Numbered from the stretch's first letter, positions 35,581 to 48,124 are shown. The stretch is DNA of 64,000 nucleotides from Ochotona curzoniae (GCF_017591425.1 NW_024465886.1:652501-716500); one strand, 5' to 3'. Translations and numbers: made by a program. The notes: a model not told the origin generated them from the letters alone.

Positions 35581-36480
35581 GATGTTTTAACGACTTGAAC
35601 CTTAACAAAAGACTGTTAAATTCATGATAAGCAGTTATTATACAAGGACCTTTATGCATTTCAAATTCTAAATCTTTGACAGTCTTAGTAGCCTTTCAGC
35701 AGTTTAACTAAGTTTGAACTCTAGCATGATCAGAAAAAAGATTGTGTGTGATATGGCTCCCGTCCATCCCTAACCACCTCCTCGTTTTCTCAAGTTTGGC
35801 CACACTTGTCACAGGCCATGTATCAACTAAGCATTGTAAAATTGTTCATATTCTGTCATGTCAATTCAGTAGTAGCTCCATGGAAGCACAAACTTTGCTG
35901 TTAAATTCCATTTACAGAAAGATAGTGGGACATTTCGCTGAATGAAAGGGGACATTGCACCTTCTTCCCCAAATCCTTCCATCTCTCATCAGGTCATATT
36001 TTAACTTTCCCTAATGTCCAAATAATGAGGAGAAATCCTACTTAAGTAAAAGACAGATGACTCAGTCCACTCTCCCTGGGACAGTTTTTGGCCAAGTTAC
36101 ATATTTCAGAACCCCCAAACTTATAATCAACTGCCATTTTATTGTAATCCATAAACTGTCAGCTGTTGTATCCATAAACGAGTCCACTCACATGGTGAGA
36201 TTTTAAGATTTAAGGGGATTTTTAGAATCTAAAAGTTCAATATATGACTCGGGTGTTGGAAAATAGTAAAAATATAGAAAACTAGTATTTATCATGGTTT
36301 TTAAATGGGCCTGGAGTCGTCCTACTTGGAACATAACTCACCAAAGGCCTGTGTGAGTAAATATTGCAGAGCGATTGGTTGTGAAGCAACGGGGTACTGG
36401 TAGGCAAGCTCCGTTTGCTCACTAAGTGCAGGGCCCCATGACTGTGGGACACTGGTGGCTGTGGATGCAAGGAGTTATTC
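35581..36480. other. Unique or unrecognised DNA
   Basis: It lies between the LTR-like segment and the promoter-like block. Parts could be more retroviral or other LTR sequence, but I cannot name any. Confidence 0.3.
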
Positions 36481-37160
36481 CAATACCTCACCCCGGACCC
36501 GGCGCCATTTTCGTCTTCCTCACAGCTCAGGAAATTCGCGCCAGCCTAGCTTTCCGCCAATCAGCTGTAACTTGGCGTTTCACCTGAGAGTCCCACCCCA
36601 GTCTCCCAGCCCCTTCCCCAGCCCTCCACCTGAGAGTCCTACCCCGTCTCCCAGCCCCTTCCCCAGCTCTCCACCTGAGAATCCCACCCCGTCTCCCAGC
36701 CCCTTCCCCAGCCCTCCACCTGAGAGTCCTACCCCCAGTCTCCCAGCCCCTTCCCCAGCTCTCCACCTGAGAGTCCCACCCTGTCTCCCAGCCCTTTCCC
36801 CAGCTCTCCACCTGAGAATCCCACCTCCTCTCCCAGCCCCTTCCCCAGCCCTCCACCTGAGAGTCCCACCCCGTCTCCCAGCCCCTTCCCCAGCCCTCCA
36901 CCTGAGAGTCCCACCCCCAGTCTCCCAGCCCCTCCCCCAGCTCCGCCCACTCACCAATCAGTCTTAGGCATTCCCGTGTGACAGTCCCAGGCGCCAATCC
37001 CCTGAGGCCTGCCCTCAGTCCCTCCCAGGCCCCGCCCACACCTTGCAGGCTCACCTGAGCCACCGGAAGGCCCCAGGTGCGGCTCTGCCTCCTCTCCTCC
37101 TTCCGGCTCACCTCCCTCCTCTTCCTGCCCTTCCTCCTCACCTCCCCAGCACCTGGTCCT
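36481..37160. promoter_or_regulatory. GC-rich promoter-like block
   Basis: Motifs in order: YY1-type CGCCATTTT (36503-36511), E2F-type TTCGCGCC (36535-36542), CCAATCAG (36557-36564), the minisatellite, GC box-like CTCCGCCC (36941-36948), CCAATCAG (36954-36961), CCAAT (36994-36998), GC box CCCCGCCC (about 37030-37037) and ETS-type CCGGAAG (37063-37069). GC content is far above the window average, though CpG density is only moderate. There is no TATA box and no recognisable exon on either side. I infer a TATA-less, possibly bidirectional promoter, or the remains of one. Confidence 0.45.
36581..36945. repeat. 45-bp minisatellite, eight copies
   Basis: Eight head-to-tail units begin at 36581, 36627, 36672, 36717, 36764, 36809, 36854 and 36899. 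Each opens CACCTGAGA and includes CTCCCAGCCC. Six units are 45-46 bp and two are about 47 bp (an extra AG in CCCAGTC). Because 45 is a multiple of 3 the array is open in many frames: a 170-codon plus-strand frame (36455-36967, Pro/Ser-rich) and a 225-codon minus-strand frame (36527-37204, Gly/Trp/Arg-rich). Confidence 0.95.
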
Positions 37161-37204
37161 GTCCTGCTGGAGCAAACCTGTTGCATCTGGGCTTTTCGGC
37201 TCAC

Positions 37205-38380
37205 GGTAAATTAGCTGCGCGTAATAATATCGTAACAACTAGAACTTTAACTTTTTAAAATAGCAATGGAGTCGTCCTGTTGTGCCTGTTGCTAAGGAGA
37301 GAGGGGCTGTGCTGCTCTGAGGATCCAGCCCAGCTGGCGTCCTTCTTCCTTCCTGTTGCCAGTATCTGGCCTGGCTGGCTCTAAAATCAGGGCTTCTCGT
37401 TTTGCTCACACTTCTACCTTGTCAAAATGAGCAAATGCTAGTGACCAACAAGATTGTAGCGTATTGTTATTTCCTTTCTAGAAAATACACTCTTTTCCCC
37501 TTCAGGAGAATGCTTCTGAACGTTCATTATTCCACGACAAAGGCCCGTGTTGTTGTGTCTGAGTGAACCTGAGCGATTCAGTTACTGTTTTGCCTAATTG
37601 TCGACCCACTGTCACCGCAGGTCAGTGATTTCTCAGAATGATAAAAGGGATTGCTTTTAATGAGACACACGCCTAAAAAGCTGTCGGCATACTTTTTTAA
37701 AAAAAACTGCCTTGTTGCTGCCGTTCATAGCACCTCCTGCCTCCCAGGTTTGGTGAGGATTTTAAAATCACTTCCTTGTCCCAGTTTAGCTCTGAGCCTC
37801 GCGTTAAATTCTAAGAGGATTTTTATCCTTTAATTTGGAATAACCAGTAGGGTTCTGTGATAAGCAAACAAATTAGCCAAGCTTCTTTCTGCCTGACACT
37901 GCTGAAGGAGGATGTATTAAGGCAAAGTGCCCAGCACACGTATTTATGCTCTGACCAATTAGTGGTTGGACATGTCCAGGAGAATATTCCATTTAATTAG
38001 GCATAAACAAACGGCGAATCTCTGTCTCATATTGTTTTGAATGTTCGAGTTCCCTCACGAGAGCCAAGAATGAGCTTTCGGTGTTGTTTGGAACAGACAC
38101 ACTCTGATGTGAATAGGAGTATTGGTGACCCAGGGTTGGTGGTGTTCTTTGTTACGAATGGAGCTCAGCTCATTTGGGGAAACTGTTGTCATAGTCCATG
38201 TTTTTCATCTTGTTTGCATAGATATGTCCCGTCATTGTAAGATGAGATCGCACCAAATCCCTTCCACGTTGTTATACATATATATTTTTTTTACTCCTGC
38301 CGGTTGACATTCATCAACGGCTTTCTGAGACTAAATGAACTTAATACCTTAGTTTAGTGTAGCACATCATTGGTTTCATG
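37205..38380. other. Unique DNA
   Basis: Just after the promoter-like block lies TTGCTAAGG (37289-37297), a weak X-box half. I see no exon that I could join to the block. Confidence 0.35.
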
Positions 38381-38398
38381 TTAAACATTTTGTTTTGT

Positions 38399-38475
38399 GG
38401 TAGTTCTGTGCATAGTGGGATGGAGCGGGCTCCAGGCTGTTTCATGGTAGTTCAGTGGATGGAGCGGGCTCCAGG
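38399..38475. repeat. 39-bp partial duplication with a palindromic core
   Basis: ATGGAGCGGGCTCCAGG occurs at 38420-38436 and 38459-38475, each preceded by GGTAGTTC. The core GGAGC-GG-GCTCC is an inverted repeat. Confidence 0.85.
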
Positions 38476-41399
38476 GCTTCTTTGGGGTCCACTTTTGGAG
38501 AGTCATGGCTGGTGTACTGACAGGCTTCAGGATGAGCCTAAATCCATGTGGTATTTTACGGTAGTACCCAGGACACATGGAAGTGTGTGCCAGAACCTCC
38601 TGGACAGAAGGCAGGGAGAATTCTCAAGCAAGTGTAGTGTAAGCCTAAACTAGTCATTGAGAATGAGTTAGATTAGAAAAAGATCTCTATAAAGCATATT
38701 TTTCCCTCTTTGGGGCATATGCACTTTTTGGAACTGTATTTTATTTAGATGAATGGGACCAGAAGAATTGTTTCTCACACAACCCAACTCACTGACTTAG
38801 AAGTGGATGGAATGACACGTAGCTAGAATGGACTTGGGCTGATGGGGCACATCCTATTCCTGCAGTGTATCACGTGCCATGAGGACATTGTTTCACTAAG
38901 CCTGTCTCCCCCCCCCCACCTGGGCTTTATTTAGGTGACATATGACGTGTCTGCGTGCAGCAGTCCCTGTCTAAATGGTTTGCCATTATCTTCTTTTGGA
39001 AAGGGTTTGGAAGTTACCCATCACACATGCACTTGCTCCAGGGGAAGCAGGTTAGCCTACCCAAATGCCTTTGAATGGATTGATGGATTTTCATCCTTCT
39101 TTGTGACATGGTAAACATATGTTTTCTTCTTTTTGGAATTAAATTACTCCATGCCTGTCAAGATGGTGGTGATCCTTGTCATTTTCTGGGAAGTGGTAGA
39201 GAATTTATGATGTTAGTTGCAGAAGTAGCATGAACTTTACGTATTCTTTCTAGACTTCAGATCTGACGTTTTTGGAGTGCTCCTCAGTCACTGAATAGTT
39301 TTCTGAAATATACTTTGGCGTTGTGTTTTGTTAGTTTCTCTTACAAAATGAATTGGGTGAAACAAAGAGGATCTGATTGACAAGCTCTCAAATTCAGTTT
39401 TGGGGGTTTCATGAATAGCCGCAACGAAGGGAGGGTGGGAGGGAGGGTGTCCAGATATCAGCTACCGCTTGTCTGTTCCAGCTTCAGTTCTGTTACATTG
39501 TTGAGGGAGTTAACATGGCTACGCATGTGCTTCTTCATCCGGTTATCCGCGTAGCGGTGGTCAATGTAAAACGCATTAAGGTCATGGACACGAGACCCCT
39601 GGTTTAACCAGGGCATTCAGCTAGTAATGGTATGGCTCGGTCTGGGGAAGACAAGGACGTCGCTGGCTGCTGTGGCACGTGGACGCCTTGTGGAGCTAGT
39701 CCAGGCAGGATTTCAGACCAGTCATCTTACCGCGCCAAGAAATGGCAGACCAGTGCTGGCAACTGGGAAGAATAGCCAGATACTTCTCGTGACTCTGAAC
39801 TCTTCAGACAGCTATAGCAAAAGCTGGATTAAAGCAGGGTAAATATGCAGAATTGTTTTGAAAATCTTGTCGGAATGGACCGAAGGAGTAGTGTAAGGCC
39901 ATCCAGTGAATACCATTAGCATTTCTGGATTCAGACTTAGCATTAGCACAGTTTCTTGTTTTGAAAGCACTGTCATGAAGGTAGTCTTGCTCTTTTACTG
40001 CATTTCCTTGTTTTAAATGATTAGAATCTGAATTAGATCTTTAAGCAACCCCAGTGAAATACGATGTCTTCTCTTACCTTTGCCAATTAAACTTGTTTCC
40101 CCAAGTGATTTTTGGCTTTTTGAAACTTCGTTGCAAACTCTGGGGTAAAGCACATGCGACCATTAACTAGAGCTACAATCTGTGTCCCCAAGTCTTTCCA
40201 TTTCAATAGTTACAAGTATTATTTAATTTGAAACTTTCTATTTAATTCGCTGTGCCAGAGGAAAATGAATTTAGCCACAAATTATGAGAATTATTATGTA
40301 TTTATGAAGTCTAATCATAGTTATGGAGACAAGAAATCATGTTAAATAGAAAAAAATTATGTTGATTATTGGTAGTTCAGCATGTTGATTTAAACTCATT
40401 TTAAGGCATATTTTTAGAGTATATATACAAGCTGCCCAGCTGAATTTGCTTACACTAAGTAATAGCCAGCTATGAGGGACATAGTCAAGGAGGAAAATTG
40501 GTTTCTTTAGGAGCAAAGCCTCCTTCCTGTCCTGTGCTGGACGTGGCTCTCCTCCACCTTGCGTTCCCTGAGCTCAGTGTCCTCAGAGAGGCTGAGTGGT
40601 AAAGGCTCCGTGTGCATCTCTTCTCATGGGGTTCCTTCTGTAATCAATTAGTACCGCCATGTGAGCAGATGTGGCCTGGGACGGAGGGACTCTGCTGAGG
40701 CCTCCCCAGTCAGTCACTGACGCATGGCGGATGTCTTGTCGGGCCTCCTGTGGGCGTGGCGAGGGTCACGGGGAACTCTGCTCAGTGCGCCAGTGGACAG
40801 TGTGTGAACTTGGAATAGCTAATTTCCCACTGACCGCTCACTCTCATGTCACTCAACGATTTCAACTCAAGTTTTCTGTAATTTTCATCTCTTTTTGTGT
40901 GTGTGCTTCCAATTAGATTGCAGGTTTAAAAAATTGGCAAGTTTTATTTTTAAGATCTATTTGAAACTGACCAGGGATAGAATGGATTAATCTCAACTAT
41001 GTAATAAATCCAACTTAATTAAACTTTGTTTTGGTGGGAAAGTACAAGGTAGTCCAGACTCTGAGAGTAATTTACAGCATTAGAAATGGTAAACAAATGT
41101 TTCTCCACGGCTGTGATGGTGCCATGGGACATCACCAGAAAATACTCATTCTAGTCACAGTGCAGAGGTCTGAGGCCAACACACAAGGAAGCGAGGCTCC
41201 TGCTCCTGGGCCTGCCTGTGTGCACTGCCTGAGCTCCCCACAGCCTCCTGGGGACTGCTCTTCTTCAGCACGTCTGCTTGGGATCTGCCACCAGAATTAA
41301 GTTTGAGCCAATCACTGGTAGCAAGTTCTTTTCTTTGAGGGTAACTTCTTCTCATCCCCCTTTCTTCATCTCTCTCCACTTTGTCCCTCTGATGTTTCT
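38476..41399. other. Unique DNA
   Basis: A poly-C run lies at about 38908-38917. I recognise no transposon or exon. Confidence 0.3.
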
Positions 41400-41675
41400 A
41401 AAGCTTTTTGATTGACGACTTAGCAGATCTATGCCCGAGTTTGCTCCCCAAATGCACATGTGACTGGAGCTGAACCAGACACTGAGCCTTGAGTCCAGTC
41501 CAGGCGTGCCATGCAGGCAGCGGGGACCCGGCTGCTGGATCTGTCACCTGCACTTTCCGGAGTCTACATTAGCAGAAAGCTGGACTTGGGAACAGGGCAG
41601 AGCATAAAGCCAGGCACTCTACTATGGGATGTAGTTCTTCCAGGTAGCTTCAACTGGTGTGTCAGGTGCCAGTTC
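41400..41675 (-). mobile_element. CSINE-type element, very old, minus orientation
   Basis: TTTGCTCCCCAAATGCACAT, CTGGAGCTGAACCAG, GCTGGACTTGGGAACAGGGC, CAGGCACTCTACTATGGGAT and an end near GTGTCAGGTGCC follow the element order. Confidence 0.65.
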
Positions 41676-44157
41676 CTCATAACCCATTTAACACGAAGGG
41701 GGAGAAGAAACCCTGGTGTTGTGTTTATTGTAAGCAATGGACTTTTCCATTTCCAGTAGTGTGAATGTGCTTCTGTGACTGTACGTATACTTCATTTGTT
41801 CCTCCCTGCAAATAACACGCATTTTCTGAAGCTTTTGTCTGAACTTACAAGTCTGTGATTTTAAAATTGATGTAGAGCTAACAGAACCATATGGGAATTG
41901 AGCCCATAATCTTGGCTTCATTAAGCATTGGCAATGAGTGAACTATTTACCAACAGATTCAAACTGAGAGAGCAACAAAGCAGTCATGAAGACTTGTAAT
42001 GTCCAATAATAGAGTAAGTGGGTACATTGAAACTACTTATCTTTTAGACCATTTTGCCAAAAGTAAGGTTTGAATCCAGGCTTGTCAAATAACTTAACTT
42101 TTACTCAGTAGGTTCTATGGGGGAAGTATTGTGTTCTGTCAGAACACAAATTATTGACTGTCTTTTAAGTAATTTGCTGATGTTTTTAGTTTTTACAACT
42201 GCCCATGGTCCTCGTTGTATTGAGCTAGCACAGAATTATGGAGGGAGTGAAGTGCCCTATTTTGACAAATCTGTCTGAAACATGCAATGCTATCTTCCAT
42301 AGTGCTTTGCAAGGGCCTCTGGAATAATTTTCCTTTAAAGCAGATTCTTGGAAACGCTCTGGGACTGAATAATTCTTTGGCCTGCGCTCCGTCTGTATGT
42401 GATCGAGAGAGGGACACGGGAAGGAGTGGGGCCGCATCGCTCTGGAGGGACACAGATCAGTTGAAACAGGCCTGGAGTCGGAGTCCCGGGGATCTCAGGC
42501 CATGACTTGCGTTTCAGAGAAGGCCTGTTAATTGTGGTGTGTGACATGATGACAGTGTTCTCTGTTCTTACAAAACATCTGGGAAATACGTGTTTCTGTT
42601 CATTAGATACTCAGCCTGAAAATGATTGTGGATGCAAAGGCACGCCCCTGCAAGGGGACGGCAGTGTGTCTCTGTCGGTTCCTCTCCAGGGTGACTTGTG
42701 GTCTTTGTGTTGGAACATGGGAGCTGTGCTTTCTGGTCAAATGACACATCTCTCACTGTTCGGAAAGAGAGGGAGAACAGAGGGAGAGGGAGAGATTGAT
42801 TCGGGATGAGCCTGAGTAGGGTAGCCAGCTGTCCGTGGGGAGCTCCTGGCAACAGCCGGGTCTTTGGAAGGCTTGGTGTTTTATAATGTTAGGGTGTTAA
42901 GGTCTTCCACGGGTAGAGGAATGGGTGGTAGAGGAGTAGGTTTTCATGGGCGTTTCAAACTTGGTGAACCTGTTTTGATTCCTGGCGGCTAGGTGGTTGG
43001 GCTGGAATGCAGAGGGTGAAGAATTCATCTTTGCCTGGAGTGTCAGAAAGCGACCTCTTTACTGTTGAGAGTTCAACTGGCTGCAGACCCAGAGGAGCAA
43101 GCTTGTATCCTGTGCTCCCTCTCTCACCAAGATGAGAGCAGGAATTCTTTATGGAAAATATTACCAGCTTGGTTTGTTAAATGATATGCAAGTATGAATT
43201 CAGTCAAAAGATTAATCAACCTGTTATATTCAGTGTTAGATAATATTGGGAGATTTTTCAGTTCTTGAATCTCCATTGTCCTTGGGGGAGGTGTGTCTTT
43301 GATAGTTTTAGAACTAGTACGTTGAAGAAGGGTATCTTTGAAGCAAAAGTTGGGACCAGAACTTGGCTGACGATGTTGTGGACCAGAAGGTCGCTCTACT
43401 TTCCGAGAACTTCCGGGAGCCCCCTTGAGATGACGTGCCCCAATCAAAGGAAAGTGTTTGCTTTAAATTTCACTTGTTAACCAATCGAGCTGTTCTTCCA
43501 TGGAGTTCTCTCGGAGAAACAGAGAGCACAAAACACATAAAAATAGACTCAGTAGCCATTCAAGAATAATTCATATTCTTAGCACTCTGACAAGAATAAT
43601 AAAACTTGCTTTCAGAAAAGTCAATTATCAAGCTATCAAAAATGACAAACATGTACTGAAGAATTCTTGAAGCATCTTTCTGCCAAAATGGAAAGAGGGG
43701 GTGTTTTTATGGATTGTTTCAAAAAATGAATGAGCTGTAATTGTGAAAGTGCTTTGCACAGCAGGAGCTATTCGGGAGACAAGGAACTTTGCTCTAACAA
43801 ACTCAATCAGAAAAGCCTGAACACACACACACACATATGCATGTATATTCTGTAATAGATTCAGCCAATGGTAATAAAACGTTCAAGGATTTATGAACAA
43901 AAAACAAAACTATTTTTGGGTAGTATGTGAGTAATATTTTACATTTAACTGTACCACCACTGAAACTCCCTGAAGTGATGTATAAATGTATGTAAATTTA
44001 AAGTTCTCACCGATGGGATAAGAAAAGGGACAGCATGTGTCAGTGATCACAACTTCAGTCATTTTTATTATTTGTAATTTTCCTGTCACTTTACATTTTT
44101 TAGTCTATAACAGCTTATATTTTTAAAATGCTGATTTCAAAGGCAGATGCTCTATAG
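41676..44157. other. Unique DNA, possible MIR remnant
   Basis: GGTTTGAATCCAGGC at 42067-42081 may be the core edge of a minus-strand MIR (low confidence). A short (CA)n lies at about 43820-43834. No exons are recognised. Confidence 0.3.
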
Positions 44158-44430
44158 TTTCTAAAAAATATTTTATCAGATCTGTTTGAATGACAGTAAG
44201 AGGGAGAACTCATCGAGAATTTGGTTGTCCACACGCCTGTAATTGCTGCTTGTGAGCCAGGCCAGGAGCTGGAATCTCCATCTCGGTCACCTGCTTGAGC
44301 CATCTTTAATTCTTCTACCATGTGCGTTATCAGGTAGCTGAAATTAAACGAGGAGCTGGAGTTGGACCTCGATCACTCTGATATGGGATGCAATATTTCA
44401 AGTGGTAGATACCCAAACGCCTGCTCAAGT
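44158..44430 (-). mobile_element. CSINE-type element, very old, minus orientation
   Basis: It shows GCCAGGCCAGGAGCTGG, AATCTCCATCTCGGTCACC, a TATGGGATGCAATATTTCAA equivalent of the element head, and an end near ACGCCTGCTCAAG. Confidence 0.7.
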
Positions 44431-45907
44431 ATAGTGCTTTTAAAAATTATATCAATAGCATCCCTTCTGATCTTTTTAAAGTGATAGTACTATTTTGCAC
44501 ATATTCATTAAAACAGTGGAAGAACTGGATGCCATATGTAAATATGCAAAGGTTAATGCCATGATGGTTAGCATTCCCATCTCCTCAAGCAATGATCATT
44601 TGTGTGTTAGCAAACTTCAGACCTTCTTCCTAGTTATTATGAAATACATCATGATTTGCTATAGCTCAGCTGTCCTTTCGTGCTAGAGAGCAACGAAGTC
44701 CTCCTATGTTTAGGAAAGAGTGGCGTTAAATTATTGATGGCCATTTTATTGTCTGGTAGAAAATACAGTACTTACCCAATATGTGCATTTTAGAAGACTA
44801 TGACTATAGTATCCACATGAAAATTAAAAATGAACCAAAAAATATGAGTAGACATAAATAAAGTCCATGAGCAGTGACCTTCAAAACCTACGCAGAAAAC
44901 AAACTCAGGAAACCCCAACTCCCTGAGGGTACCTGCAAGTGCTCCTGAAAGTATTAATCATGCAAAACAGAGTTCGAGGACACCCAAAGCCGAACCTGAC
45001 ACCAACCACGTGCCTTTCAATAGAGGCATCTTAATATTTTCTTTCATGATTAATCATCTTAGCAACTTTACTCCTGGGTTCACATATGATCTGGTCCAAA
45101 TGGGAATATCTTTGAGCCACTGAAATGCCATCATGAGCTTGCAGGAAAGGGAATACGTTGTAACCAAGCTTCACAACACATCAGAAAATGCGGTTTCTCT
45201 CATCAGAGTCCCCGCTGGGTCCGTGACACGCTTCTCTCCCAAGCGCTGGCAGCAAGGCTCTATGTTAACTATTCAGGTCCAGAAAAACGAAAATAGAAAA
45301 CAATTTCTGTATCGCGAGCATCCACCCCAATCAATGCAGTTTTCTTGAGACAGACGGGCACTCCCACAGCCCCTCTGTTCCCTCCTGTGCACAACTGGCC
45401 ATTGTCTCTCTTGGCTCTCCTATTTCAGTCTCCCACACCAGATGAAGGTACCCTTGTTCATACGTCTTATCTGCCATGTCTCCTAGCACCGCCTCATCTG
45501 AGGCTAATCCCTTTTTACTCTGAGCTCTCTGCTTCGTTCAGCTCGTGGAGCATGGCTGCTCTTCCCTGAATGGAACTTTACCTAATGAAGCAGTTTTTCT
45601 TTTCTTCTCACTGTTTTGCAGGCCCTAACGAACAACACTGACATGGCTTTCCTTGCAAAGCGGTTGTGCTTTCTGTAGGCAATAGGAGAGGGCTTATCGG
45701 GAAGCCGTTGGTTCATCGTTAGGCATTGTGCTGAAACGTGTCCATGTATTTTATTCCTTTCTTTGCACCCTCGGTACTGTAGAAGAAACCGACAAATCCT
45801 TTCGATTGCTGTTGGTAAAGAATCATTGGTCAGGGGCTATAGAGGTGTAGGAAGCATTAACCAAAAATAAAGTATTCAAAGAAAAGCTAAGCGCGCTAGA
45901 GGCGACT
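44431..45907. other. Unique DNA
   Basis: A 71-codon plus-strand frame (45133-45348) begins MSLQEREYVV. I recognise no family and do not call it a gene. Confidence 0.35.
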
Positions 45908-46245
45908 CTTTTTTGGAGGAAAATTTACATATTTGAAAGAGTAACAAACAGGGAAGGGAGGGAAAAAGTGAGGGGGATAGAGAAAGAGAGAGAGAGAGAG
46001 AGAAATGTCCATCTACTGGTTTACTTCCCAGATAGCCACAACTGAACTGGGACTGAGGCAGAAGGTTCATCCAGGTCTCCCACACGTGTGGCAGGGGCCC
46101 AAGCACTTGGGCCGTTTTCTACCACTCCCTCTGGGTCATTTGCAGGGAGGTGGATGGGAAATGGACGGCCTGGGACACGAACATGTGCCCCTGTGGGATG
46201 CTGGCATCTCAGATGTCAGCTTTATCCACTACAATACAATAGCAA
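45908..46245 (-). mobile_element. CSINE-type element, old, with a (GA)n expansion
   Basis: The element body has GTCCATCTACTGGTTTACTT, CCAGGTCTCCCACACGTGTG, GGGGCCCAAGCACTTGGGCC and GTGGGATGCTGGCAT. Its AG-rich tract holds a GA microsatellite at about 45980-46003. Confidence 0.85.
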
Positions 46246-46329
46246 CCCTACTGGAAATTGTACTAAATGTTATTAAATTAAGTTTTGATTTTATATGCAA
46301 TGAAATTCAAGAATTTAAGCGCATGCTTT

Positions 46330-46990
46330 GGTGATTTGGAGTCATCCTGATGAATATAATCAGTGTGGAAGCAATTCATGCCTTTTTATTGCAGAATGGT
46401 ATTCCATTTATGAGTTATTAGGCAGTTTGTGCTTCACACACATGCTCATGAATATTATTATCTCAATTTTTGGATGTTAAAAAAACTACAAATGTTTTTG
46501 TAGAAGTATTTTTAAGATATTTGGTTTTATGTATTTGAAGAATAGATAAGTATCAAGTAACTAAACCCTTTAATAAATTTTTAGGAGACACGTGCTGAAG
46601 AATTTTTCAGGTGGACTCCTGGGAAAGATAAGAGTTCCACATACTTAATAAATTTGTGCTTTGGATATTTTTAGTTGAGTGCATTGTAATATTTGTGGAC
46701 TCAGTTTAAATCTTCCTAATGATTAATAATATAGAGATTTTTCCATATGATTATGAAAATTTTATTTCTATTTTATATCCATATCTTTTGCTGCCATTGT
46801 AAACTTGGTTTTATTCTTGAAGTAGAGGAATTTGTTAGATAATCTGCTCATCAATAATTGTTAGACCTGTTTAATGAGAATTTTTTTTTGGTCTGTGATC
46901 TGCCTTTTCATTTTCTTACTGTTTTCTGATGAGGAGTTCTTGATTTTGGTAACGATGATACAATTGTAGGTTTCCAACTAGAAGTCTTAT
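46330..46990 (-). mobile_element. Old L1 fragment, ORF2 end and 3' region, antisense
   Basis: The plus strand carries TTTTTATTGCAGAATGGTAT and TCCATTTATGAG (antisense L1 3' end). Further on it has CTGCCTTTTCATTTTCTTAC, GAGGAGTTCTTGATTTTGGT and AGAAGTCTTATAGTTTTTG, matching antisense L1M ORF2. The order is right for one minus-strand element. Sequence from 46990 to 47340 may belong to it too. Confidence 0.6.
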
Positions 46991-47780
46991 AGTTTTTGAT
47001 TTGTTTATTCACTGTGTTGCCTGTTTTTCTCCTTAAAACAAATAAGCAGTTTAGAGGGATACTTCAGTGCAGTGTAAATATCTGTTTTTCGTCAACTTTC
47101 CCCTGGTTGGGTTGCTATCCAATGATGTTTTGGACTCAATACATTCTCTGTATTAGAAATGGGAGATTTTCAGCTTTCCCACCCATGCCAGTATTATTCT
47201 GTCTTATAGAAAGTTTCCCATCCGAGCTTATCTATCTCTCAATGATGTATATATCCATCTGGATGGTGGAACGACAGATTCCTGTCACACTTAGCCTCTT
47301 AACATGGCTCCAGCTCGTAATACATGAATACACTTGAGTTTGTGAAAACTTGACATTAAAGGATAGTTATTTTGGTACAGAATTTCATGAACTTCAAGCA
47401 GACTTTTTGTTCATTTCATCATGTAACTTCCCAGCAGCATTTGCAAGATCCCTCACGTGCAGGATACCAATTTTTTTTTTTTGGCCCCCAAAACTCTGTA
47501 TCTTTATTTCCAGTTTTATAAACTCTTTAAACAATACTCATGTTTTCCTGCCTTGGCCACAGAGTCCTCCATTTCCCCAGGGATCCCAGGGCATGAGTTT
47601 CTTCTGTAGGAACATGGTACAGTTGAAACCACCTGCTGGATGCTGGTGTGATGGCATTGCTCTGAGGTCTTAGCTGTGAACACAGGCAGGGTCTGAATGT
47701 CTGATCACATTTTATCTTAACAGGAAATAACTTCCTGTCAAGTAAGTCGGCCTCCGGGGTGTCTGTGTCTTCCTGGACAT
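46991..47780. other. Unassigned AT-rich DNA, perhaps L1
   Basis: A 113-codon plus-strand frame (46996-47337) is AT-rich and probably runs through antisense L1. I cannot place the rest. Confidence 0.3.
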
Positions 47781-47806
47781 TTGTGTGTGTGTGTATGTGT
47801 ATGTGA

Positions 47807-47851
<45 letters not shown>
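47781..47851. repeat. (GT)n microsatellite
   Basis: About 70 bp of GT repeats with a few interruptions (GTAT, GAGT) in the first half. Confidence 0.95.
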
Positions 47852-47852
<1 letters not shown>

Positions 47853-48124
47853 TCCTTCTGCCATGTGAGAAATGCTGTGATGTTCTCAGGAGTGTCACAT
47901 CTCCCCACATATCAATTATCAGTATGAATTGTATGCATTATCCAACACAAGATGTATAATGTAATTTCAGAGTGCTACCCCATTTTCTTGTCAAACGCAA
48001 CTATGAGAAAAAGTCCAAGATTATCTTGAATATCTCCCCACACTGACAAATTCTATTAAACCTGTCAACAAAAGTCACCTAGACTGGTGTGTTTTCTTCT
48101 CTCATCTTTTTCGGTCATTTATTT

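Noticed and set aside
36527..37204. 225-codon minus-strand frame as a Gly-rich protein gene
   Set aside because: It is explained by a 45-bp minisatellite that keeps every frame; the plus strand is open over the same bases.
45133..45348. 71-codon frame beginning MSLQEREYVV as a small gene
   Set aside because: I recognise no family, see no splice or promoter context, and the length is expected by chance.
46996..47337. 113-codon hydrophobic frame as a membrane protein
   Set aside because: The hydrophobic look comes from T-rich codons in probable antisense L1 sequence.
47781..47851. CRISPR-like or regulatory tandem array
   Set aside because: It is a plain GT microsatellite with no spacer structure, in a vertebrate genome.
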